A model generated the notes under the pieces. The model was not told the origin of the DNA and searched no databases. It was given only the letters and a program-made list of their open reading frames with translations. This document shows, one piece after another, positions 6,842 through 12,403 of a stretch of 12,403 nucleotides of DNA. The translations under genes and the position numbers were made by a program. Position 1 is the stretch's first letter. The number at the start of each line of letters is the position of its first letter. The DNA lies in the NCBI GenBank assembly GCA_947486475.1, contig CANKTR010000019.1, forward strand, positions 1 through 12,403, in the 5' to 3' direction. The DNA comes from Microbacteriaceae bacterium (GTDB taxonomy: Bacteria > Actinomycetota > Actinomycetes > Actinomycetales > Microbacteriaceae).

Positions 6842-8605
6842 GTGCGGTTCATCGTTTCCGTCATCCTCTTCGGCGTAGCCGTTGTGATGGTCGGCGCCGG
6901 CATTTTGATGCACACGGTCTTCTCACCGCCCTCTACCACTGCGCAATCGGTCACAATCAGCGATCCGGCACCCATCACGGTCATCGATTCGACCTCGTTG
7001 AACCGAATTTCGTTGACTCAGACGATTTCGGTAATTGGTGGAGCCGAAGGGACGATTTACGTCGAGAGCCCAGACTCAGTCCCCATCGCTGAACCCGCGT
7101 CGAGTGAACGAATCGTCATGGCGTGGGGGCGGCAGGGGGATGTCCTTGCCTACATCGGTAACGTCCCCTATCAATCGGTCGTTGCACAAGGCCTCGATGG
7201 CGAATTGAAGGTGAAGAAACACGCGGGCACTGAAATCGCCACCCCCGACCCGCTGGATTCGGACCTGTGGGTCGAGCAGTTTGAAGGAGAAAAGACGTTG
7301 TCGCAGGACGTCACTATCCCCAGGGGAAACCTCATCGTGATTGCGACAGACGGTGCACTACCTTCCCCGAAGGCGATCACCATCACCTGGAAGATGGACA
7401 TCGACCGCTCTGTGCCCACCACCCTGTTTTATGGCGGCCTCGGCATCGCCCTGGTGGGTGGCATTTTCTATTACCTGGGATTGTGGGGTTACCGTCGCAA
7501 GCACCGGCACCGACAGGGCCGGATGCCGAAAGCTCCGCGACCACCGAAGTGGCGTCCCGGTAGGCAACCGCTGGCACCCCGCCGTCGGCATGGGCGCCGC
7601 GCTCTTCCGTTTATCGCGTGGGGGCTTGCTGTGCCCGTGATGTTGTCCGGCTGTTCCGTGTTTCCCAACATCACTGTTGAACCCATACCGGCGGTCGCAA
7701 CGTCGCCGCGCAACGTCGCCGTGACCGCACAGCAGTTTGATCGCATCCTGGGCGAAGTCGTCCAAACCCTGTCGACGGCTGATGAACAACGAGCGGAAAA
7801 CATCGCGGCAACTCGACTCGACGGAGCGGCACTCCGTTTCCGTGAAGCCCAATACAAGGTTCGCGCAGAGAGCAAGAACCTGGCCGAGCCCTTCGCCATT
7901 CCCGCGGGCAAGGTTCGGCTCCTCCTTCCGCAGCAAACCAACTCGTGGCCTCGTTCCGTTTTTGCGATTATCGACGACACGGCAAACGCCACCGCGCCGT
8001 CCGTTGCTGTTCTGATGACCCAGGCGTCTCCGCGCGAAAGCTACAAAGTGAATTACACCATTGCACTTGAGCCCGGAGCCCAGATTCCCTCAGTTTCGTC
8101 ACCCGAAGCGGGTGCGGCCGTCCTCTACGGCGAGACGGAGCTACTCAGTGTGACTCCTGCTCAAGCCGTTGAACGCTACGGTGACCTTCTGATGGCGGGC
8201 AAGAAGAGCGAGTTTGCCGACGATTTTGACAATGACTCTCTGCAGGAACAGATCGGTGCGGCCTCGAAATCGAAACGGGCCAAAGATCTTGGCCGAACAG
8301 CAAAATTTATTTGGAAGGATTCGATTACCGACGATGTACCCCTCGTCTTTGCCACCGCCGAGGCCGGCGCCCTAGTGGCGGTGACGCTTCAAGAAACCGA
8401 GATTGTCAAGCCGACAGCGGCAGGCGCGGCCATCACGGCGACGGGCGCGGTCAAGATTCTTGCCGGAGTCACCAGTTCGATGCAAGGCATCGAAGCGAAC
8501 TATCAGTACCAGTTGCTGTTCTATGTGCCGGCAATCGGATCGACCGAAAAGATTCGTTTGCTCGGTTATTCCTATGCGTTGACGTCTGCGCGCAAACTCC
8601 GCTAA
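6842..8605 (+). CDS. Two-part actinobacterial membrane protein with an internal lipobox
   Basis: This 587-residue protein is of a family I recall from Microbacteriaceae, sometimes labelled glycosyl transferase; I see no glycosyltransferase motif here. Layout: membrane segment 1 (about 3-27), a beta-rich, probably external domain (28-190), membrane segment 2 (about 193-216), a strongly basic linker rich in Arg, His, Lys and Pro (218-253), a third hydrophobic segment (254-269) ending in LSGC with Cys271, then a second external-type domain (272-587). Segment 3 with its preceding arginines looks exactly like a lipoprotein signal peptide placed inside the chain, so signal peptidase II could release the C-terminal half as a lipoprotein. 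GTG at 6842 was chosen for its AAGGGGG and because TM1 starts at once. The gene is divergent from the coiled-coil gene. No start with a ribosome site is seen before Cys271, so a fused reading frame is favoured. Confidence 0.82.
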   Translation: MRFIVSVILFGVAVVMVGAGILMHTVFSPPSTTAQSVTISDPAPITVIDSTSLNRISLTQTISVIGGAEGTIYVESPDSVPIAEPASSERIVMAWGRQGDVLAYIGNVPYQSVVAQGLDGELKVKKHAGTEIATPDPLDSDLWVEQFEGEKTLSQDVTIPRGNLIVIATDGALPSPKAITITWKMDIDRSVPTTLFYGGLGIALVGGIFYYLGLWGYRRKHRHRQGRMPKAPRPPKWRPGRQPLAPRRRHGRRALPFIAWGLAVPVMLSGCSVFPNITVEPIPAVATSPRNVAVTAQQFDRILGEVVQTLSTADEQRAENIAATRLDGAALRFREAQYKVRAESKNLAEPFAIPAGKVRLLLPQQTNSWPRSVFAIIDDTANATAPSVAVLMTQASPRESYKVNYTIALEPGAQIPSVSSPEAGAAVLYGETELLSVTPAQAVERYGDLLMAGKKSEFADDFDNDSLQEQIGAASKSKRAKDLGRTAKFIWKDSITDDVPLVFATAEAGALVAVTLQETEIVKPTAAGAAITATGAVKILAGVTSSMQGIEANYQYQLLFYVPAIGSTEKIRLLGYSYALTSARKLR

Positions 8606-8621
8606 CAACCGACTTTTCTCG

Positions 8622-8631
8622 AAAGGGGGTG
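8622..8631 (+). promoter_or_regulatory. Ribosome binding site of the cysteine desulfurase gene
   Basis: AAAGGGGGTG lies six bases before the ATG at 8638 and fixes that start. The open frame running back to 8311 only overlaps the upstream gene. The gap to the upstream stop (8605) is 32 bases, so read-through transcription is possible. Confidence 0.75.
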
Positions 8632-8637
8632 ACCACG

Positions 8638-9795
8638 ATGGCGTATTTTGACTACGCGGCCACCACACCCATGCCCGATGCCGTCATCGACGCGTGGACG
8701 AGCGCGGTGCACGTGCGTGGAAACGCCTCCGCGACACACCGTGACGGACAGAAGTCGCGGCTGATGTGGGAAGAGGGCCGAGACAAGATTGCCGCGTCAA
8801 TCGGCGCACTGCCGTTTGATGTCACGGTCACGGGGAGCGGCACCGAGGCGATCAACCTCGCCATCAAAGGTCTGTTCTGGGGTCGTAACGAAAACCCAGC
8901 GGCGCCTGATGGCGGTGCGCCGTTGCCTCGCCCGCGGATTCTCACGACAGAGGCCGAACATCATGCCGCACTCGACGCAATCCACTGGCTAGTCGAGGCG
9001 GAAGGCGCGATTGTCGACTTTGTCCGCGTAGACGAGACCGGAACCATCGATCTCGTTGACCTGGCCGCGAAACTCGACGACGACGTCGCCCTCGTCACCA
9101 CACTGTGGACCAACAACGAGGTCGGAACGATTCAACCAGTCCCCGAGATCGTGGCGCTCGCCGAGGCGGCGAAGGTCCCCGTGCACCTCGATGCGGTTGC
9201 AGCCCTCGGGTACACGCCGATTGATTTTGCGCGAAGCGGGCTTGCCGCTCTCAGTATTTCGGCGCACAAGATCGGAGGCCCCGTCGGTGTGGGCGCGCTC
9301 GCCATGTCGCGTTCGTGGCCAATCGTCCCGCTGATTCACGGGGGATCGCAACAACGCCTGCGCAGTGGTTCCCTCGACGCGGCGGGAGTTTTCGCCGCCG
9401 GTGTCGCCGCCGAACGCGCGACCGCCGACGTCGCGGCGAACGCGGCCCGTTTGTCGGCTCTGCGCGATCGACTCGTGACCGGAATTCTGGCGACAATCCC
9501 GACCGCTGTGGTCCGCGGGCACCACACCAACCGAACCGCGGGGAACGCACACGTCACCGTGCCCGGGCTCGATTCCGTGTCGGCGCTCTTCCTGTTGGAC
9601 GAAGCCGGTTATGCGGTGAGCGCGGGGAGCGCCTGCCAGGCCGGCGTGCAGTCGCCGTCACACGTCTTGCGAGCCATGGGAGTCGCGGATTCGGAGGGCC
9701 CGTTGCGGTTTACGCTCGGGCTCGCAAACACCGAAGTCGAGATCGATGCCCTGTTGGATGTCCTGCCGGCCATCGTCGCCCGCGCCACTCGTTAG
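8638..9795 (+). CDS. Cysteine desulfurase (IscS/NifS family)
   Basis: This 385-residue class V aminotransferase-fold enzyme opens with the typical YFDYAATTP. It has GSGTEAINLAI for phosphate binding (67-77), EAEHHA with His108 stacking on PLP, TNNEVGTIQP (158-167), HLDAVAALG with Asp185, SISAHKIGGPVGVGAL with the PLP lysine Lys211, LRSGSLD (241-247), and the active-site SAGSAC with Cys333. It takes sulfur from cysteine, leaving alanine and an enzyme persulfide. At the position where IscS has Gln183 after the Asp, this protein has Ala188; I think relatives in this clade share that. mnmA is the next gene, so its likely main acceptor is the tRNA thiolase; Fe-S assembly is the other option. The insertion-containing active-site loop of SufS was not recognised, so IscS-like is preferred. 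Confidence 0.93.
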   Translation: MAYFDYAATTPMPDAVIDAWTSAVHVRGNASATHRDGQKSRLMWEEGRDKIAASIGALPFDVTVTGSGTEAINLAIKGLFWGRNENPAAPDGGAPLPRPRILTTEAEHHAALDAIHWLVEAEGAIVDFVRVDETGTIDLVDLAAKLDDDVALVTTLWTNNEVGTIQPVPEIVALAEAAKVPVHLDAVAALGYTPIDFARSGLAALSISAHKIGGPVGVGALAMSRSWPIVPLIHGGSQQRLRSGSLDAAGVFAAGVAAERATADVAANAARLSALRDRLVTGILATIPTAVVRGHHTNRTAGNAHVTVPGLDSVSALFLLDEAGYAVSAGSACQAGVQSPSHVLRAMGVADSEGPLRFTLGLANTEVEIDALLDVLPAIVARATR

Positions 9796-9844
<49 letters not shown>

Positions 9845-9875
9845 TCTCTCCACCTGTTTCTGCCGACAATTTGCG

Positions 9876-9901
9876 AAAAATCGGCGCTAGCTCGACTTTT
9901 T
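9876..9901. terminator. Weak A/T-flanked hairpin, possible terminator after the cysteine desulfurase gene
   Basis: AAAAATCG (9876-9883) can pair with CGA-C-TTTTT (9893-9901, one bulged C). The loop holds GCTAGC. The T run at 9897-9901 would serve plus-strand transcription and the A run minus-strand transcription. The G-C content of the stem is low, so confidence is limited. Confidence 0.3.
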
Positions 9902-9924
9902 AGGGATTTGTCTGCACAATCAGA

Positions 9925-9938
9925 CGTTTGTGGAAACC
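9925..9938 (+). repeat. 14-base motif, copy 1 (direct)
   Basis: CGTTTGTGGAAACC is the first of three identical copies. Its core GTTT-GTGG-AAAC is itself a short imperfect palindrome. Confidence 0.9.
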
Positions 9939-9955
9939 GTTTTGCCTAATTCCCC

Positions 9956-9969
9956 CGTTTGTGGAAACC
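9956..9969 (+). repeat. 14-base motif, copy 2 (direct)
   Basis: CGTTTGTGGAAACC again, 17 bases after copy 1. It forms the left arm of the long inverted repeat with copy 3. Confidence 0.9.
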
Positions 9970-10041
9970 AGAAGTGGGTCACGCGCCACCTCTGTCTGAA
10001 ACCCTTGTTTCGTTGCCAGGAACGACGATGCGAGCTAAATT

Positions 10042-10055
10042 GGTTTCCACAAACG
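10042..10055 (-). repeat. 14-base motif, copy 3 (inverted)
   Basis: On the plus strand this reads GGTTTCCACAAACG, the exact reverse complement of copies 1 and 2. It can pair with either. The 9-mer GTTTCCACA within it is 7 of 9 to a DnaA box TTATCCACA. Confidence 0.9.
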
Positions 10056-10059
10056 TAAA

Positions 10060-10084
10060 GGGCGGGGAATGGGGTGGTCGGGGG
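10060..10084 (+). other. G-quadruplex-type motif 1
   Basis: Runs of 3, 4, 4 and 5 guanines are separated by loops of 1 (C), 3 (AAT) and 5 (TGGTC) bases. This satisfies the usual G3+ N1-7 rule on the coding strand upstream of mnmA. It overlaps the right outer arm of the inverted repeat, so the two structures would compete. Confidence 0.6.
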
Positions 10085-10100
10085 CAAAGTGGTCGCGAGC

Positions 10101-10125
10101 GGGGAGGGTTTTCGGGTGAGGAGGG
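10101..10125 (+). other. G-quadruplex-type motif 2
   Basis: Four runs of at least three guanines (10101-10104, 10106-10108, 10114-10116, 10123-10125) with loops of 1, 5 and 6 bases also satisfy the rule. It lies 23 bases upstream of the mnmA -10 box. Confidence 0.55.
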
Positions 10126-10147
10126 CCTGCGACCGCGGGCGGGAACC

Positions 10148-10153
10148 TAAACT
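10148..10153 (+). promoter_or_regulatory. -10 box (TAAACT) for mnmA, probably giving a leaderless mRNA
   Basis: TAAACT ends 7 bases before the A of the mnmA ATG, so transcription should begin at or next to the start codon. No Shine-Dalgarno stands in the gap. Leaderless messages are common in actinobacteria. Confidence 0.6.
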
Positions 10154-10159
10154 AGGCGT

Positions 10160-11293
10160 ATGAAGATTCTGGCGGCGATGAGCGGGGGAGTCGACTCCGC
10201 GGTCGCCACGGCGCGCGCGGTCGAAGCGGGTCACGACGTGACCGGCGTGCACCTGGCGCTGTCACGCATGCCGGGGCTGTTTCGCTCGGGGTCGCGCGGA
10301 TGTTGCACGGTCGAGGACTCGCTCGATGCCCGCCGCGCAGCCGGCCTGCTCGGGATTCCGTTTTATGTGTGGGACTTCTCGGCACAATTCACCGAAGCCG
10401 TCGTCGACGATTTCATCGCGGAATACGCCGCGGGCCGAACCCCGAACCCCTGCATGCGCTGCAACGAACGCATAAAGTTTGCGGCCCTGCTGGACAAGGC
10501 GATCGACCTCGGGTTCGACGCGGTTGTGACCGGACACTACGCGAACGTGACGACGGCCGCGGATGGCACCCCGGAACTGCACCGCGCGAGTGCGTGGGCG
10601 AAGGATCAGTCGTACGTGCTCGGAGTTTTGACCACCGACCAGTTGCGTCACTCGATGTTCCCGTTGGGGGACACCCCGAGCAAGACTCTGGTCCGCGAAG
10701 AGGCCGAGCGCCGCGGCTTGTCCTTAGCGAACAAGCCCGACAGCCACGACATCTGTTTCATCCCCGAGGGCGATACGCGCGATTGGCTCGCCGAGCGCAT
10801 CCCGATGACTCCCGGTGACATCGTCGACACCGACGGAACGGTGCTCGGTCACCACGACGGCGCACAGTCCTACACGGTCGGACAGCGCAAGGGTCTTGGA
10901 ATCGGCGTGCCATCCGCCGACGGTCGCCCACGATTCGTGCTCGAGGTCAAGTCTGCGACCAACGAGGTCGTGGTCGGGATGAAGGAAGACCTCGATATCG
11001 CCGAAATCGCGGGCGCCCGTTTTTCCTGGGCGGGAAATGACCCAGTCACGTCGGGAATCACGCAGGACACGGCCGACGGATTCGATGAGTTCGCGTGCGA
11101 AGTCCAGATCCGTGCCCACGCCGATCCCGTGCCCGCGATCGCAATCAGTCGTGGTGGCGAAATCGTGGTGACGCCCGACGTCCCCCTCAACGGCGTCGCG
11201 ACGGGCCAAACCGCGGTCATCTATGTCGGAACGCGCGTGCTCGGGCAATTCACTATCGACCGAACCGTCAGCGCATCCGTCCTCGCGGGCTAG
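10160..11293 (+). CDS. mnmA: tRNA-specific 2-thiouridylase MnmA
   Basis: This 377-residue cytosolic enzyme of the PP-loop ATPase class has a complete MnmA set: the P-loop SGGVDSA (8-14), the [10 protein letters not shown] block with catalytic Cys98, VTGHYA (123-128), [10 protein letters not shown] (148-157), and DICFIPEGD with the second catalytic Cys199. A C-terminal beta-barrel region with [11 protein letters not shown] (238-248) follows. It adenylates U34 of tRNAs for Glu, Gln and Lys and inserts sulfur passed from a cysteine desulfurase, which is the upstream gene. The length agrees with the family (about 360-380). The ATG at 10160 follows a TAAACT box so closely that no ribosome site fits. 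The stop is GGC-TAG at 11288-11293. Identification is firm. Confidence 0.96.
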   Translation: MKILAAMSGGVDSAVATARAVEAGHDVTGVHLALSRMPGLFRSGSRGCCTVEDSLDARRAAGLLGIPFYVWDFSAQFTEAVVDDFIAEYAAGRTPNPCMRCNERIKFAALLDKAIDLGFDAVVTGHYANVTTAADGTPELHRASAWAKDQSYVLGVLTTDQLRHSMFPLGDTPSKTLVREEAERRGLSLANKPDSHDICFIPEGDTRDWLAERIPMTPGDIVDTDGTVLGHHDGAQSYTVGQRKGLGIGVPSADGRPRFVLEVKSATNEVVVGMKEDLDIAEIAGARFSWAGNDPVTSGITQDTADGFDEFACEVQIRAHADPVPAIAISRGGEIVVTPDVPLNGVATGQTAVIYVGTRVLGQFTIDRTVSASVLAG

Positions 11294-11297
11294 TCAC

Positions 11298-11311
11298 AGA
11301 CGCCCGCGTCT
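11298..11311. terminator. Short GC hairpin between convergent mnmA and aldehyde dehydrogenase genes
   Basis: AGACGC and GCGTCT form a 6-bp stem with a two-base loop (or 5 bp with a four-base loop) right after the mnmA stop. No T-tract follows, so intrinsic termination is uncertain. The rest of the 73-base gap is C-rich with no gene. Confidence 0.3.
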
Positions 11312-11366
11312 AGCGACGCACGCCCCGGCCCGTCACGCCCCCCGCTCATAGCCAGGGACCCCGCAG

Positions 11367-12403
11367 CTAGCCCTTCCAGACCGTCTTGAAGTTGCAGAAC
11401 TCTCGAATGCCGGGGGCCGCCAACTCGCGACCGAATCCCGAATCCTTGATGCCGCCGAACGGTAGTTCGGGGTACGAGATTGTCATGCCGTTGACGAAGA
11501 CCGCTCCGGCATCGATGTTGTGAATGAAGTAGTCCTCGTCGGACTTATCCGTCGTCCACAGCGCGGAGGACAGACCGAACGTGGTTTGGTTGGCGATCGC
11601 GATGGCTTCTTCGCGCGAGCTCACGCGATAGACGGTCGCTACCGGCCCAAACGACTCTTCCATCACGAGCCGCATGTCGGGCGTCAGTTGGTCGAGAACG
11701 GTGGGGGAGTAGAACCAGCCGGGACCGTCCGGGGCACTGCCACCGGCAAGCACGCGCGCGCCTTTGCTGACCGCGTCGTCAACGAGTTCCGCGAGCTCAT
11801 CGCGCCCGCTTTCGGTCGCGAGCGGCCCGATCTGGGTGGCCTCGTCGAGTGGGTCTCCGATAACAAGAGCCGCCATCTTCTCGGCAAACATCGCGACGAA
11901 CTCGTCGTAGACGTCGGTGTGCACAATGAACCGCTTGCCCGCGATACACGACTGCCCGTTGTTGCTGGTGCGGGCGGTAACGCCGACGGTGCTGGCGCGG
12001 TCGAGGTCAGCGGACGGCATGACGATAAAGGCATCCGATCCGCCCAGTTCCATCACGGATTTTTTGATGTTGTGACCGGCTCGAGCGGCAACCGAGCGAC
12101 CAGCGGGCTCCGAGCCCGTGAGGGTGACGGCCTTGATTCGACGGTCGTCAATCACGCCCGCAACAGCAGCCGCGCCGGTGAGGATTGTGGTGAACGATCC
12201 CTCGGGGAACCCGGCTCGCGTGAACAGCGTGTCGAGGTACAGGGCGGTACGCGGGACATTCGAGGCGTGCTTGAGCACTCCCGTGTTCCCCGCCATGAGC
12301 GCGGGGGCGGCGAAGCGAATCACCTGCCACATCGGGTAGTTCCACGGCATAACCGCGAGAATCACGCCGAGCGGCTGATAGTGGACATACGCCTGCGATG
12401 CTC
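11367..12403 (-). CDS. Aldehyde dehydrogenase, succinate-semialdehyde type (partial, N-terminus outside window)
   Basis: About 344 C-terminal residues are visible. The open frame continues past the window edge, so the ATG/GTG-like codon at 12365 (in PLGVILAVMPWNYP) is not the start. Family blocks: MPWNYPMWQVIRFAAPALMAGN, TLTGS for the NAD fold, MELGGSDAFIV with the general-base Glu (codon near 12048-12050), NNGQSCIAGKRF with the catalytic Cys (codon 11946-11948), EESFGPVATVYRV, and a final PFGGIKDSGFGRELAAPGIREFCNFKTVW. The ELGGSD form, rather than ELGGK, and the NGQSC and EFCNFKTVW blocks match the short GabD1/Sad group that oxidises succinate semialdehyde to succinate with NAD(P). The substrate is inferred from family resemblance; other aldehydes are possible. 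It is convergent with mnmA, with no functional tie visible. Confidence 0.88.
   Translation of the reverse strand, partial: ASQAYVHYQPLGVILAVMPWNYPMWQVIRFAAPALMAGNTGVLKHASNVPRTALYLDTLFTRAGFPEGSFTTILTGAAAVAGVIDDRRIKAVTLTGSEPAGRSVAARAGHNIKKSVMELGGSDAFIVMPSADLDRASTVGVTARTSNNGQSCIAGKRFIVHTDVYDEFVAMFAEKMAALVIGDPLDEATQIGPLATESGRDELAELVDDAVSKGARVLAGGSAPDGPGWFYSPTVLDQLTPDMRLVMEESFGPVATVYRVSSREEAIAIANQTTFGLSSALWTTDKSDEDYFIHNIDAGAVFVNGMTISYPELPFGGIKDSGFGRELAAPGIREFCNFKTVWKG

Larger units (their letters stand above)
9949..10070. repeat. Long imperfect inverted repeat around copies 2 and 3
   Basis: The 15-base arms 9956-9970 and 10041-10055 pair perfectly. Outside them ATTCCCC (9949-9955) pairs with GGGGAAT (10064-10070), leaving an 8-base bulge (10056-10063) on the right side. 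The 70-base interior holds a small hairpin TCGTT-loop-AACGA near 10013-10028. It could be a structured RNA, a MITE-like palindromic element, or an operator pair. No target-site duplication is evident. Confidence 0.7.

Noticed and set aside
6842..8605. Glycosyltransferase function for the large membrane protein
   Set aside because: No nucleotide-sugar binding fold or DxD-type motif context is seen; the label, if used elsewhere, is not supported by the sequence.
9925..10055. CRISPR-like array suggested by three repeated 14-mers
   Set aside because: One copy is inverted, the spacings are 17 and 72 bases, and no cas gene is near.
9925..10055. DnaA-box cluster or secondary origin
   Set aside because: Only 7 of 9 match to the consensus, identity extends well beyond the 9-mer, and no origin genes are present; kept only as a possibility in the repeat finding.
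9959..10150. 63-residue open frame on the plus strand inside the intergenic region
   Set aside because: It begins inside a repeat copy, is Gly/Arg biased by G-runs, and lacks a ribosome site.
9920..10252. 110-residue open frame on the minus strand across the intergenic region and the mnmA start
   Set aside because: Its first third is antisense to mnmA and the rest is the repeat region; no ribosome site and no recognisable protein.

Overview
The window looks like chromosomal DNA of a high-GC actinobacterium, most likely Microbacteriaceae. I infer this from the pyrH/frr/cdsA order, two DivIVA-motif proteins, a small CPGC zinc-motif protein behind a secreted transglycosylase that ends in GWY, a large membrane protein family I recall from that family, frequent GTG/TTG starts and TANACT-type -10 boxes. 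The species cannot be named from sequence alone. No phage, IS, CRISPR, tRNA or rRNA is visible.

Layout. (1) 1-2971, plus strand: the 3' end of pyrH (UMP kinase), an EamA/DMT permease inserted between pyrH and frr, frr (ribosome recycling factor), cdsA (CDP-diglyceride synthase, sharing one base with frr) and a small protein carrying four DivIVA-type motifs. (2) 2983-4504, plus: a tightly coupled trio of exported lytic transglycosylase, small CPGC protein and alpha/beta hydrolase. (3) 4501-6722, minus: a DivIVA-motif coiled-coil protein followed by an AI-2E/PerM-family permease with a GTGA overlap; the permease ends tail to tail on the hydrolase with a 4-base overlap. (4) 6842-8605, plus: a two-part membrane protein with an internal lipobox, divergent from the coiled-coil gene. 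(5) 8638-11293, plus: a cysteine desulfurase and mnmA, which together probably supply sulfur for 2-thiouridine in tRNA. They are separated by an unusual 364-base intergenic region. (6) 11367-end, minus: an aldehyde dehydrogenase of the succinate-semialdehyde type, cut by the window edge.

Most of the window is core housekeeping. The least explained part is 9796-10159. It holds eight perfect GCGCCC hexamers directly after a stop codon, three perfect copies of a 14-base motif (two direct, one inverted) that can form alternative long hairpins, two G-quadruplex-type G-run clusters, and a TAAACT box 7 bases before the mnmA ATG, which suggests a leaderless transcript. I found no complete new system such as defence, toxin-antitoxin or a biosynthetic cluster. 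The best candidates for something undescribed are this intergenic element and the membrane protein with an internal lipobox.
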